From CALELM01 sp045617105 (GTDB lineage: Bacteria > Bacillota > Negativicutes > Selenomonadales > Selenomonadaceae), in assembly GCA_045617105.1 (NCBI GenBank), contig JAZLHW010000016.1, positions 1 to 64,000 of the forward strand: 64,000 nucleotides of DNA. Reading direction: 5' to 3'. A model generated the notes under the pieces. It had not been told where the DNA came from. It did no database searches and worked only from the letters and a program-made list of their open reading frames with translations. The position numbers and the translations under genes were made by a program. Of the stretch, positions 1-8,799 are shown one piece after another (the first letter of the stretch is position 1; every line of letters starts with the position of its first letter).

Positions 1-13
1 GGATTTAAAAAAG

Positions 14-961
14 ATGGCATTAGACACTGGAAACTTATGTATCCTGGCAGGTAATGCAAATCCCGATCTTGCAAAGAAAATTGCAGATTACATTGGTGTG
101 GATCTTTGTGATGCAGATGTAGGTCATTTCAACAATGGTGAAACGCAGGTCATGATCAGCGAGAGTATCAGAGGCAAGGATATTTTTATCATTCAGCCGA
201 CTTCTCAGCCAGTCAATGACAATCTTATGGAGCTTCTCGTCATGACAGATGCCTGCAAGCGTGCATCTGCGCATAGTATTACGGCCGTAGTTCCTTACTA
301 TGCTTATGCACGGCAGGATCGCAAGACTCGTGGACGCGAGCCAATTTCTGCGAAGCTGGTTGCAAATCTCATGGAAAAGGCGGGCGTTACCCGCGTGGTA
401 ACGGTTGATCTTCATGCAGGTCAGATTCAGGGCTTTTTTGATATTCCTGTGGATCATTTGGCAGCTGCTCCGGTTATTGCAAATTATTTCCGCTCCCAAA
501 AGTTTGAGGATGTAGTTGTTGTTTCTCCAGACCTTGGCGGTGTTACGCGTGCACGTATTTTAGCGGATCACTTGCATGCGCCGATTGCCATTATTGAAAA
601 GCGCCGTCCGAAGCCCGGCTGCGCCGAAGTTATGAATTTGATTGGTGACGTGAATGGCAAGACAGCTATCATGATTGATGATATCGTTGATACCGCAGGT
701 TCTCTTTGCGAGGGGGCAAAGGCTTTACAAAAGCTTGGGGCGAAGCGTGTCTTTGCTTCTTGTTCTCATGCTATTCTGAGTGATCCTGCTGTACAGAGAA
801 TCAACGATTCCTGTATTGAAAAGCTGATCATTACGGATACGATCCCGCTTCCGCCGGAAAAGCAGTCGGAAAAGCTGGTGCCGCTTTCCCTTGCTGAGGC
901 GATCGGTGACGTCATCATCCGTATTCAGGCACATCGTTCCGTCAGCCAGCTTTTTCGTTAA
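14..961 (+). CDS. prs: Ribose-phosphate pyrophosphokinase
   Basis: Makes PRPP from ribose 5-phosphate and ATP in the cytoplasm, feeding purine, pyrimidine, NAD, histidine and tryptophan synthesis. The 315 residues match the usual length of class I bacterial enzymes. Visible family marks are the flexible-loop segment AYARQDRKTRGREP near residue 100, the DLHAGQIQGFF segment near 132, and the PRPP-binding loop MIDDIVDTAGS starting at M220. The ATG sits only 13 bases into the window, so its promoter and any upstream partner are not visible. A strong terminator follows at 1008, so it ends a transcript. Confidence 0.97.
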   Translation: MALDTGNLCILAGNANPDLAKKIADYIGVDLCDADVGHFNNGETQVMISESIRGKDIFIIQPTSQPVNDNLMELLVMTDACKRASAHSITAVVPYYAYARQDRKTRGREPISAKLVANLMEKAGVTRVVTVDLHAGQIQGFFDIPVDHLAAAPVIANYFRSQKFEDVVVVSPDLGGVTRARILADHLHAPIAIIEKRRPKPGCAEVMNLIGDVNGKTAIMIDDIVDTAGSLCEGAKALQKLGAKRVFASCSHAILSDPAVQRINDSCIEKLIITDTIPLPPEKQSEKLVPLSLAEAIGDVIIRIQAHRSVSQLFR

Positions 962-1007
962 GAAAAGAGTTGGGCAAAAAAGCATAAAATAATCTTGTGA
1001 TGATATG

Positions 1008-1045
1008 ACAGCAGCCTGTAGAAAATTTGCAGGCTGCTGTTTTTT
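1008..1045 (+). terminator. Rho-independent terminator after prs
   Basis: A 10-bp perfect stem (CAGCAGCCTG paired with CAGGCTGCTG), extendable by an A-T pair and closed by an 11-base loop, is followed directly by six T. It lies 47 bases after the prs stop. Confidence 0.93.
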
Positions 1046-1133
1046 GCAGGGCATGTGGGGAAAATCTTGAAACTATGGTCTGCTTGTGATTTAATGAAAT
1101 GAGTGGGGAGTTTCTTGAAGAGGCGGTGTGTGG

Positions 1134-2981
1134 ATGACTGAGATCGTAGAGGAAAAACTGAAGCTCCTGCCAGAGTCTCCGGGTGTGTATATCATGAAGG
1201 ATGCCAAGGGGACAATTATCTATGTAGGAAAGGCGATCGTCTTAAAAAATCGAGTACGGCAGTATTTTCAAAAGAACAAGAATCATGCGCCAAAGGTCTT
1301 GGCTATGGTTGCAAGGATTGCTGACTTTGAGATCATTATGACAAACTCTGAGGTCGAGGCATTGATTTTGGAGTGCAATCTCATCAAGAAGCATCGTCCG
1401 CATTACAATATTAGCTTGAAGGATGATAAAAGTTATCCGTATGTCAAGGTGACCTTGCAGGAGGAGTACCCTCGTGTTTTGATTACGCGCAGAGTAGTAC
1501 AGGATGGCGCACGATATTTTGGACCCTATACGAATGCAGCGGCAGTGCATGAAAGCTTGAAATTGCTTCGCAGGCTTTTTCCGCTTCGCAGTTGCAAACG
1601 TATGGGAAAGTACCCTTGCTTGGAATACCATATTAAGCGATGCCTTGCCCCTTGCGCAAAGCATGTGGAAAAGAGCGTGTACGATGATATGATACGTTCG
1701 GTTTGCCTTTTTTTGGAAGGCAGGACGGATACTGTTGAGCATGAGCTGGATAACCAGATGAAAAATGCAGCGGAGCAATTTCAATTTGAACTTGCGGCAA
1801 GGCTTCGGGATCAGCTTTTTTCTGTACGAAAAATCAAAGAGAAGCAAAATATCGTGACGGGTTCCGGAGATCAGGATGCTATGGGCATGGCACGTTCAGA
1901 GCTTGGGGCCTGTGTTCAGGTCTTTTTTGTTCGAGGCGGAAAAATGATTGGGCGAGAAAACTTTTTGCTGCAAGGAAGCGAGGAGGAAAAAGACGAAGAA
2001 TTGCTGTCAGCGTTTTTGGAGCAGTACTACCATCGAGCGACTTTTGTGCCAAGAGAAATTTTATTGCCCATGCAAGTGCCGTCATCTGGATTGCTGGAGG
2101 ACTGGCTTTCGCAAAAAAAGGGTTCTCACGTCCAGCTCTTGGTGCCGCAGCGTGGAACAAAGCATGACCTTGTGAAAATGGCAGAGGGAAATGCCCAAAA
2201 ATATCTGGCTGATGAGGCGGCAAAGCTGAAGCATGCCACGGAAAAGACGGTAGGTGCGGTTGAGGAGCTTGGCAAGTATCTTGGATTGAAGAAAATGCCA
2301 AACCGCATGGAATGTTTTGATATTTCTCATATGCAAGGCTCGGAGACGGTTGCTTCGATGGTCGTTTTTGAAGGCGGGCTTCCGAAAAAATCAGATTACC
2401 GAAGATTTAAGATACGAAGCGCAGAAGGCAAGCCGGATGATTTTAAATCTATGCGTGAGGTAACGGAACGGCGGTATGGCAAGCTGGAAGAAGAAGAATT
2501 GCCAGATCTGATCGTAATTGATGGAGGCATGGGACAGCTTTCCTCTGCACTTTCTATTATTCGGGGAGCTGGGCATAAGGAAGTAGCAGTTGTTGGGCTT
2601 GCCAAACAATATGAATTGATTTTTGTAGAGGGTTCCTCTCAGCCGGTTGAGCTTCCAAGAAACAGTCAAGCACTGTATTTGATACAGAGAATTCGTGATG
2701 AAGCACATCGTTTTGCTATTACCTATCACAGAAAACTGCGCGGCAAGCGAAATTTGGTTTCGGTGCTTGATCATATTGTGGGAATTGGACCAAGGCGAAG
2801 AAAGGCACTTTGGAATCATTTTGGAAATCTCGCAAAAATCAAAGAGGCTTCCGTAGAGGAGCTTGCGATGGTCGATGGTATGAATCGGCCATCGGCAGAG
2901 GCAGTGCATGATTTTTTCCTTGTGCAGAAGGAGCTTCACAAAGGCGGAAAAGATAACGTTTCCTTGAGATCCAGTGATTAA
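1134..2981 (+). CDS. uvrC: Excinuclease ABC subunit C
   Basis: The dual-incision nuclease of nucleotide excision repair, acting with UvrA and UvrB. Domains in order: GIY-YIG nuclease at about residues 15-95 (PGVYIMKD and IIYVGKA are visible), a UVR helical motif that contacts UvrB at about 205-240, an RNase H-like second nuclease beginning near ECFDISH at about 394, and a C-terminal helix-hairpin-helix tail. The length of 615 residues is normal. I start at ATG 1134 rather than the in-frame GTG 1128 because AAGAGG at 1117-1122 is better spaced for the ATG. Ten bases separate its stop from the PHP gene region. Confidence 0.96.
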   Translation: MTEIVEEKLKLLPESPGVYIMKDAKGTIIYVGKAIVLKNRVRQYFQKNKNHAPKVLAMVARIADFEIIMTNSEVEALILECNLIKKHRPHYNISLKDDKSYPYVKVTLQEEYPRVLITRRVVQDGARYFGPYTNAAAVHESLKLLRRLFPLRSCKRMGKYPCLEYHIKRCLAPCAKHVEKSVYDDMIRSVCLFLEGRTDTVEHELDNQMKNAAEQFQFELAARLRDQLFSVRKIKEKQNIVTGSGDQDAMGMARSELGACVQVFFVRGGKMIGRENFLLQGSEEEKDEELLSAFLEQYYHRATFVPREILLPMQVPSSGLLEDWLSQKKGSHVQLLVPQRGTKHDLVKMAEGNAQKYLADEAAKLKHATEKTVGAVEELGKYLGLKKMPNRMECFDISHMQGSETVASMVVFEGGLPKKSDYRRFKIRSAEGKPDDFKSMREVTERRYGKLEEEELPDLIVIDGGMGQLSSALSIIRGAGHKEVAVVGLAKQYELIFVEGSSQPVELPRNSQALYLIQRIRDEAHRFAITYHRKLRGKRNLVSVLDHIVGIGPRRRKALWNHFGNLAKIKEASVEELAMVDGMNRPSAEAVHDFFLVQKELHKGGKDNVSLRSSD

Positions 2982-2999
2982 AGGCTTGGGGTGTTAAAT

Positions 3000-3893
3000 A
3001 TGGAAAAGATAGAGAAAAGAATAGATCTGCATGTACATTCCACTTGGTCTGATGGGAGCTTTTCGCCGTCAGAGCTGGCAGAAGAGGCAAGACGGAAGGG
3101 ACTTTCTGCGTTTGCACTTACAGATCACGAGACGGTTTACGGAGATGAAGAGGCAGAAACAGCGGCACGGAAGCTGGGAATTGGTTTTCTGCCAGGGATA
3201 GAGCTGTCTATGGCATTTGAGGGACGGAAGCTGCATGTTATCTGCCTCGGATTTGACAGGGAGCATGAGGCATTTCAGAGGGTTTTTAAGAAGGCACGTG
3301 CGATTCGTGAAGCAAGGATTCCGGAAATAATTGCTATGGTGCAGGAAAAGGGCATTGATATTTCCGTGGAAAAGGTGAAGCCTTTTGCATATGGAAAACC
3401 TCTGGATCGTTTTGCTGTGATGCGGTATATGGGTTCTCTCCATTTGTATGAGAGATTGCAGCCCATTTGGGATAATTACTTGACTCCTGCGGCGGAAGCC
3501 TTGGGAATCAGCGGTGATGTTTCGGTGGAAGAAGCCTTGCCAGCCATTCGTGAGGCAGGCGGCATAACCTCACTGGCACATTTCCACAAAAAAATTGGTT
3601 TGTATGGCATGGAAAGGGCAGAGCAGGAACAGGCTATTTGTCGATTGATGGCATTGGGACTTGATGGTATGGAACAGCGTTATCCCAATTATTCGGAGCA
3701 GGATGCGGCATTTGCTGATTATATGATTGAAAAATATCGTATGCTTCCAACAGCCGGAACGGATTTTCATGGAAAAAACCGCTTGGCAGTGGAAATGGGA
3801 ACTGGTGTGGATGGAAATATGGCGATACCGTATGCATTTTTTGACCAAATTACTAGAAAATGTAAAAAATTTGTTTTGCCACAAGGATTTTAA
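3000..3893 (+). CDS. PHP-domain phosphoesterase (YciV/TrpH-like)
   Basis: A stand-alone PHP metal-dependent phosphoesterase of 297 residues. The first motif DLHVHSTWSDG supplies H11 and H13, the second TDHET supplies D42 and H43, and a late GTDFHG supplies D254 and H256. These are the usual metal ligands. Relatives include the RNase AM/YciV group, which trims 5' ends or hydrolyses 3',5'-nucleotides, so the substrate here is not fixed. The start is ATG 3000 with a GGGG-type ribosome site just upstream; an in-frame GTG at 2991 is less well placed. It follows uvrC by 18 bases and is probably cotranscribed with it. Confidence 0.85.
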   Translation: MEKIEKRIDLHVHSTWSDGSFSPSELAEEARRKGLSAFALTDHETVYGDEEAETAARKLGIGFLPGIELSMAFEGRKLHVICLGFDREHEAFQRVFKKARAIREARIPEIIAMVQEKGIDISVEKVKPFAYGKPLDRFAVMRYMGSLHLYERLQPIWDNYLTPAAEALGISGDVSVEEALPAIREAGGITSLAHFHKKIGLYGMERAEQEQAICRLMALGLDGMEQRYPNYSEQDAAFADYMIEKYRMLPTAGTDFHGKNRLAVEMGTGVDGNMAIPYAFFDQITRKCKKFVLPQGF

Positions 3894-3951
3894 GAAAAAA
3901 GAGCGAATAGTATTAAGGAAAAGTTGATGATTGCTTTTTGGAGGGTTTGAG

Positions 3952-4113
3952 ATGAAAACTTGGACTTGTACAGTTTGTGGCTGGGTTTATGATGAGGAAA
4001 AGGGAGATTCAGCTCACGATTTGCCACCAGGAGTGTCCTTTGAGGATCTTCCTGAGGATTTTGTTTGTCCGTTGTGCGGTGTTGGAAAGGATAGCTTTGA
4101 AGAACAAGGCTGA
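3952..4113 (+). CDS. Rubredoxin
   Basis: A small one-iron electron carrier of 53 residues. The four cysteine ligands are C6, C9, C39 and C42, in the pattern CTVCG and CPLCG. Typical rubredoxin residues WVYD and PPGVSFEDLPEDFVCP surround them. The start is fixed by TGGAGGG at 3939-3945 ahead of ATG 3952. In anaerobes such proteins pass electrons to superoxide reductase, rubrerythrin or rubredoxin-oxygen oxidoreductase, but no such partner is in the window. Confidence 0.96.
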   Translation: MKTWTCTVCGWVYDEEKGDSAHDLPPGVSFEDLPEDFVCPLCGVGKDSFEEQG

Positions 4114-4191
4114 GGGATTCATCAGAGGTTTTGTCAGCAGGCGGTTGTGAAATTCAGTAGACCGCTTCTATTATAAGGAGGCTATTTAATT

Positions 4192-5160
4192 ATGAAAGTA
4201 ACAGTTGTTGGTGCAGGTAATGTTGGTGCTACGGTTGCAAATGTTTTGGCTGTCAAGAACTTTTGCAGTGAGGTCGTCTTGATCGATATCAAGGAAGGTT
4301 TTTCCGAAGGAAAGGCTATGGATATCATGCAGACGGCACACATGTTGAACTTTGACACAACGGTTATTGGTGCTACGGCAAAAATTGGTGATGAGAATGG
4401 TTATGCTCCTACGGCAAACTCCGATGTCATCGTTATTACTTCTGGTATGCCGCGCAAGCCGGGTATGACTCGCGAGGAACTTATTGGTGTAAATGCGAAG
4501 ATCGTCAAGAGCGTTGTAGATCAGGCTCTCAAGTTCTCCCCGAATGCAATTTTTGTCATTATCTCCAACCCGATGGATGCTATGACGTATCTCACGTTGA
4601 AGGATTCCAAGCTGCCGCGTAACCGTGTTATTGGTCAGGGCGGTATGCTTGACAGCAGCCGTTTCCGTTATTTCCTTGCAAAAGCATTGCAGGAAGCAGG
4701 ATATCCTGCAACTCCGACGGATGTTGATGGAACGGTTATTGGCGGTCACAGCGATAAGACTATGGTTCCGCTCGTCAGCCTCGCAACGTATCGTGGTATT
4801 CCTGTTACACAGCTGCTTTCCGAAGAGGCTGTCAAGAGTGCTGTTGAGCAGACGAAGGTTGGCGGTGCAACGCTTACGGGATTGCTTGGCACTTCTGCTT
4901 GGTATGCTCCTGGTGCAGCAGCTGCCGCACTCGTTGAGGCAATTGCCCTTGATGCAAAGAAGCTCATTCCTTGCTGTGTATATCTTGACGGCGAGTATGG
5001 CGAAAAGGATCTTTGCATTGGCGTTCCTGTGGTTCTTGGCAAGGATGGTATGGAAAAAATCGTTGAACTCAAGCTGGAAGGTGAGGAGAAGGCTAAGTTT
5101 GATGAGAGTGTAGCCGCAGCTCGCAGCACGAATGCTAAGCTTGGCGATGCATTGAAGTAA
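4192..5160 (+). CDS. mdh: Malate dehydrogenase (LDH/MDH family)
   Basis: NAD-dependent interconversion of malate and oxaloacetate. The Rossmann motif GAGNVG occupies residues 7-12. The specificity loop SGMPRKPGMTR carries R88 and R94, and arginine at this place is typical of malate rather than lactate enzymes. The catalytic D154-x-x-R157 pair and H186 (GGHSD) are present. At 322 residues it is the LDH-like MDH type. AAGGAGG just before ATG 4192 is a strong ribosome site. Together with pckA in this window it fits a succinate-propionate type C4 metabolism, which is an inference. A very strong terminator follows. Confidence 0.93.
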   Translation: MKVTVVGAGNVGATVANVLAVKNFCSEVVLIDIKEGFSEGKAMDIMQTAHMLNFDTTVIGATAKIGDENGYAPTANSDVIVITSGMPRKPGMTREELIGVNAKIVKSVVDQALKFSPNAIFVIISNPMDAMTYLTLKDSKLPRNRVIGQGGMLDSSRFRYFLAKALQEAGYPATPTDVDGTVIGGHSDKTMVPLVSLATYRGIPVTQLLSEEAVKSAVEQTKVGGATLTGLLGTSAWYAPGAAAAALVEAIALDAKKLIPCCVYLDGEYGEKDLCIGVPVVLGKDGMEKIVELKLEGEEKAKFDESVAAARSTNAKLGDALK

Positions 5161-5180
5161 AAGGGTTTCTGTTTTTGACG

Positions 5181-5210
5181 CACCCCCCTGCATATGCAGG
5201 GGGGTGTTTT
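5181..5210 (+). terminator. Terminator after mdh, perfect palindrome
   Basis: A 26-bp perfect palindrome (arms CACCCCCCTGCA, central TATA part) at 5181-5206 is followed by TTTT. It lies 20 bases after the mdh stop. Confidence 0.9.
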
Positions 5211-5234
5211 GCAAAAATATAGATATATCTCTAT

Positions 5235-5383
5235 AAAGAAGCTAAGATGTCCCCTTCTTCAACAGCTTGCTGTAAGTGGGCGAAGCCAAATTTTAACAAG
5301 CGGTGAGCATATCTCCCGCTTCGTTGAAACGCAAATTGGAGGGAAAATGCTTATGGCATTTTCTTGAACAATGGTGTTATAAT
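5235..5383 (+). repeat. Interspersed structured repeat, copy A (module 1 plus promoter-like tail)
   Basis: Nearly identical to the stretches at 34431 and 36425 and partly to 23865. The core runs from GAAGCTAAGATG to CGCTTCGTTGAAACGC. It contains a hairpin ACAGC-TT-GCTGT and a second hairpin GCGGTGAG-CATAT-CTCCCGC. Its two ends are complementary (AACGAAGC in other copies, degraded to AAAGAAGC here, against GCTTCGTT). The tail holds the inverted repeat GAAAATGC/GCATTTTC and then TGGCAT (5354), 18 bases, and TATAAT (5378-5383), which looks like a promoter. No open reading frame of note is inside. Confidence 0.85.
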
Positions 5384-5432
5384 AAATGTTGTGGTTTTCC
5401 ATTATTTGAAAATCCACAACATTTATTTTTTA
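5381..5432 (+). terminator. Hairpin with T-run inside the mdh-rodZ gap
   Basis: A 14-bp perfect stem AATAAATGTTGTGG at 5381-5394 pairs with CCACAACATTTATT at 5414-5427 and is followed by a T-run. Further pairs continue towards the loop. It overlaps the promoter-like end of repeat copy A, so any transcript starting there would run into it almost at once. It may be a terminator, or the remains of another inverted-repeat insertion. Confidence 0.55.
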
Positions 5433-5498
5433 CTAAAAAAATCATACTTTGCCAGATGTATTCATAGTAATCCGTATACCAGATGCTATGTGTAATGC

Positions 5499-5528
5499 AA
5501 CTCAGCACAGATGTCCCACACCTCCATA
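5499..5528 (+). repeat. Fragment of repeat module 2
   Basis: AACTCAGCACAGATGTCC...CACCTCCATA matches the start of the module-2 element seen complete and inverted at 52086-52182, and more loosely at 34582. Only about 30 bases are recognisable. The remainder of the 5161-5667 gap between copy A and the rodZ promoter shows nothing else that I recognise. Confidence 0.6.
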
Positions 5529-5571
5529 ATGAAAAAATTGAATTCAGTATTTGACAAAGAGTCAAAATGCG

Positions 5572-5601
5572 TTGCATTTTGCTGAGTAACTGCGTTATAA
5601 T
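5572..5601 (+). promoter_or_regulatory. Promoter for the rodZ operon
   Basis: TTGCAT at 5572-5577, an 18-base spacer and TATAAT at 5596-5601. The -35 lies in an inverted repeat AAAATGC-GTT-GCATTTT. The same arrangement with identical spacing occurs in the tails of repeat copies A, C and D and before fur. Transcription would start about 60 bases before rodZ. Confidence 0.65.
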
Positions 5602-5667
5602 GCAGTATAGGTATAATATAGTATGAAATAATCATTCTTCATGAGAGCAGTTATAGGAGGAAGATGC

Positions 5668-6489
5668 ATGGTTGGGGTTATGCTCCAGAGCGAGCGTGAA
5701 AGACAGAGACTGACAATTCAAGATGTAGCACGTGCTACAAGTATCCGTGTTTTGTACATAGAAGCAATAGAAAATGGTGATTATGCTGCTTTGCCAGCTG
5801 AGGTTTATACCAAGGGTTTTGTTCGTAATTATGCCAATTTTTTAAAGATGGATGCGGATGCTTGTGTGAAGCAATATATGTTGGATATTCATTCCGAGTT
5901 GCCAGTGCCAGATGCTTCGGAAGATTTGTCCGTGCGGGGAGAGAAGCAGCGTGATTCTGCACAGGAGAGGTCTGTAAGTTTTGAGAAAAAGAAGGGGAAT
6001 GCACATCATCAGAACCAGAATATGTTGTTTTTTGGTGCAGCAGCGATTCTCATAGTTTTGCTTTGCGGTGCGTTTTTCGTTTTTTCTCAGGATAGCACGA
6101 CTGTGGCAAGCAAGCCTGTGGAATCACCCAAAATAGAGGAAAAAGCTGTGGATACTTCGATTGTGAAAGAAACTTCTGTGAAGGAAGAAGCCAAGCCCCA
6201 AGAAGAAAACAAGGTCAAAGAAGCCCCCAAGACATTGGATCATGTGGAGGTTGTTGCAAAATTTACGGATAGATGTTGGACGAGCGTTTCCGTGGATGGA
6301 AACAGTGTGTTTGAAGGCACGATAGAAGATGGAAAAGTTATGACATGGGAAGGAAAGGAAAATATAACTATTACAGCAGGAAATGCCGGTGCTATTGAGG
6401 CTTCTTGCAATGGTAAGGATATGGGACGGTTTGGCAATGTTGGAGAGGTCGTGGAGAAGGTATTTCAGAAGGATGCGTTGCAGGAATGA
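5668..6489 (+). CDS. rodZ: RodZ-like cell-shape protein
   Basis: A bitopic inner-membrane protein that links MreB to the wall-elongation machinery in characterised bacteria. Residues about 5-65 form an HTH_25-type helix-turn-helix domain (LTIQDVARATSIRVLYIEAIENGDY is the core region). A basic linker follows, then one membrane helix at about 119-140, an acidic and lysine-rich linker, and a C-terminal beta domain at about 195-273 of the DUF4115 type. The start is ATG 5668, set by AGGAGG at 5655; an in-frame ATG at 5641 has no ribosome site. Its stop overlaps the ygiQ start by four bases. Confidence 0.88.
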   Translation: MVGVMLQSERERQRLTIQDVARATSIRVLYIEAIENGDYAALPAEVYTKGFVRNYANFLKMDADACVKQYMLDIHSELPVPDASEDLSVRGEKQRDSAQERSVSFEKKKGNAHHQNQNMLFFGAAAILIVLLCGAFFVFSQDSTTVASKPVESPKIEEKAVDTSIVKETSVKEEAKPQEENKVKEAPKTLDHVEVVAKFTDRCWTSVSVDGNSVFEGTIEDGKVMTWEGKENITITAGNAGAIEASCNGKDMGRFGNVGEVVEKVFQKDALQE

Positions 6490-8318
6490 AAGGGTTTCTT
6501 TCGATTTCAAGAGCAGATATGAAGGAAAGAGGTTGGGAACAGCTAGATTTTGTTTTTGTATCAGGAGATGCTTATGTAGATCATCCGAGCTTTGGACCTG
6601 CAATTATTTGCCGTTTGCTGGAAAAACATGGCTATAAGGTTGGTTTGATTCCTCAGCCGGATTGGCATTCTACGCGGGATTTTGCCCGTTTAGGAAAGCC
6701 GCGGTTGGGGTTTCTTGTTTCTGCAGGCAATATGGATTCTCTTTTGAGCAAGTATACGGTAGCTAAGAAAATTCGGGGTGAGGATGCATACTCGCCGGGA
6801 GGGAAAACTGGCTGCCGTCCAGAACGGGCCTTGATCGTTTATTGTAATCGTTTGCGTGAACTTTGGGATGATGTTCCCATTATTATAGGTGGGATTGAAG
6901 GAAGCTTGCGGAGACTAGCACATTACGATTATTGGACGGACTCTGTTAGAAGGTCAGTTTTGGTTGACAGCATGGCAGATTTGTTGGTTTATGGCATGGG
7001 GGAACATGCCATTTTGGAAATTGCATCGGAACTTCATCGAGGAATTGAGATTTCAAATCTTCAAGATGTGCGAGGCACTTGTTTTCGTGTTCCTAGTTTT
7101 GATTATGTTTGGGATTATGAAAAACTGCCATCGTATGCAGACGTGAAAAAAAGCAAGAGACTTTTTGCAGAAGCCTTTAAAACGGAATACTTAGAACAGG
7201 ATCCCATAAGAGGCAAGCGTTTGGCGCAACAGAATGATGAATGGTGCGTGGTGCAGAATCCGCCTGCACTTCCACTTACAGAAAAAGAAATGGATGAGAT
7301 TTATGATCTTCCGTATATGCGTACCTATCATCCTGTGTATGAAGCTGCTGGTGGAGTTCCAGCTATTAAGGAAGTGCAGTTTAGCTTAGTAAGTCAGAGA
7401 GGATGCTTTGGCGGATGCAGTTTTTGTGCTATTATTTCTCATGAGGGCCGTATCATCCAGAGACGCAGCCATGTTTCGATTTTGAATGAGGCAAAGCTTT
7501 TAGTGAAGATGAAAGGCTTTAAAGGGTACATTCATGATGTGGGAGGACCAACTGCAAATTTTCGGCGAACGTCCTGTGATAGGCAGCTTGAGGTTGGAAC
7601 CTGCCGAGCGAAAGCGTGTCTTTCACCGCAGCCGTGCAGGAATCTGATTGCAGATCACAGCGATTATTTGCAGCTTCTGAGAGAACTTCGTTCTTTGCCT
7701 GGTGTAAAAAAAGTATTTATTCGATCTGGGGTGCGTTTTGATTATCTGCAATTAGCGCAGGATGAAGATGAGTTCTTGGAAGAGCTTTGCAAATATCATA
7801 TCAGCGGTCAGTTGAAAATAGCACCGGAGCATATTTCTGACAGAGTAACTAAGCTGATGGGGAAATCCTCGAAGGAGGTTTATCTTCGATTCGCAAAGAA
7901 ATTTAAAAAAGTAAACGAACGATTGGGAAAGAAGCAATACTTGGTACCCTATTTTATGTCAAGCCATCCAGGAGCTTCTTTGCAGGATGCTATAGAGCTT
8001 GCGGAATTTATTCGTGATCTTGGATATCGTCCTGAACAGGTACAGGATTTCATTCCAACCCCTGGAACATTGTCTACATGCATGTATTATACAGGCTGTC
8101 ATCCCTTGACTGGGGAAAAGGTCTACACGGCAAAGTCCTATGAGGAAAAGAAAATGCAGCGGGCTTTACTGCAGTATTGGAGGCCTCAAAACTACGAAAT
8201 TGTATGCAAGGCACTGCGAATGGCACATAGGGAAGATCTGATTGGCTTTGGCAAGCATTGCCTTGTAAAGCCACATGAGAAGAAAAAAGAATTTTACAAA
8301 AAGAAGGTGCAAAGGTAA
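6486..8318 (+). CDS. ygiQ: YgiQ family radical SAM protein
   Basis: A UPF0313/YgiQ radical SAM protein of 610 residues with no established reaction. The SAM-cluster motif is C307-F-G-G-C311-S-F-C314, that is CxxxCxxC. An N-terminal DUF3492-like region carries conserved stretches such as GDAYVDHPSFG and GGIEGSLRRLAHYDYW. The late segment FIPTPGTLSTCMYYTG is also typical. Translation is coupled at both ends: ATGA overlap with rodZ and TAATG overlap with nrdR. The pairing with a cell-shape gene and a ribonucleotide reductase repressor does not reveal its function. Confidence 0.92.
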   Translation: MKGFLSISRADMKERGWEQLDFVFVSGDAYVDHPSFGPAIICRLLEKHGYKVGLIPQPDWHSTRDFARLGKPRLGFLVSAGNMDSLLSKYTVAKKIRGEDAYSPGGKTGCRPERALIVYCNRLRELWDDVPIIIGGIEGSLRRLAHYDYWTDSVRRSVLVDSMADLLVYGMGEHAILEIASELHRGIEISNLQDVRGTCFRVPSFDYVWDYEKLPSYADVKKSKRLFAEAFKTEYLEQDPIRGKRLAQQNDEWCVVQNPPALPLTEKEMDEIYDLPYMRTYHPVYEAAGGVPAIKEVQFSLVSQRGCFGGCSFCAIISHEGRIIQRRSHVSILNEAKLLVKMKGFKGYIHDVGGPTANFRRTSCDRQLEVGTCRAKACLSPQPCRNLIADHSDYLQLLRELRSLPGVKKVFIRSGVRFDYLQLAQDEDEFLEELCKYHISGQLKIAPEHISDRVTKLMGKSSKEVYLRFAKKFKKVNERLGKKQYLVPYFMSSHPGASLQDAIELAEFIRDLGYRPEQVQDFIPTPGTLSTCMYYTGCHPLTGEKVYTAKSYEEKKMQRALLQYWRPQNYEIVCKALRMAHREDLIGFGKHCLVKPHEKKKEFYKKKVQR

Positions 8319-8782
8319 TGCGTTGTCCATTTTGCCAAAAGGAAGATAGCAGAGTTATAGATTCTCGTGCTGCTGATGACGGGAATGCGATTCGCAGGAG
8401 AAGGGAATGTGGGGGTTGTGGCCGTCGATTTACGACTTATGAAATCGTAGAGCAGGTTCCCTTGATGGTGAAAAAGAATGATGGGAGAAGAGAGCAATTT
8501 CAACGGCAAAAGCTGATGGATGGATTGATTCGTTCCTGTGAGAAGAGGGATATTTCTATGGAGCGCATTGTTACGCTGGGAAATTCTATTGAGCGTGAAT
8601 TGCGTAATACAATGGAGCGGGAAGTAACGGCAAAGTCCATTGGAGAATTGGTTATGGAAAGATTAAAGGACTTTGATGAGGTTGCATATATACGCTTCGC
8701 TTCCGTTTATCGAAAGTTTCGTGATATCAGCAGCTTTCAGGATGAACTGGAGCTGTTAAAGTGTAGGGAAAAGAAGCTGTAA
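8318..8782 (+). CDS. nrdR: Transcriptional repressor NrdR
   Basis: Zinc-ribbon and ATP-cone repressor of ribonucleotide reductase genes. C3, C6, C31 and C34 form the zinc ribbon, and an ATP-cone domain covers about residues 46-136 (VKKNDGRREQF onward). The 154 residues are the family norm. The start codon overlaps the ygiQ stop by one base. No NrdR box was found in this window, so its targets lie elsewhere. Confidence 0.96.
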   Translation: MRCPFCQKEDSRVIDSRAADDGNAIRRRRECGGCGRRFTTYEIVEQVPLMVKKNDGRREQFQRQKLMDGLIRSCEKRDISMERIVTLGNSIERELRNTMEREVTAKSIGELVMERLKDFDEVAYIRFASVYRKFRDISSFQDELELLKCREKKL

Positions 8783-8799
8783 TTTGGGGGCAGGATGGC

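Noticed and set aside
4114..4191. A terminator between rubredoxin and mdh
   Set aside because: GCGGT and ACCGC can pair, but the loop is long and no T-run follows.
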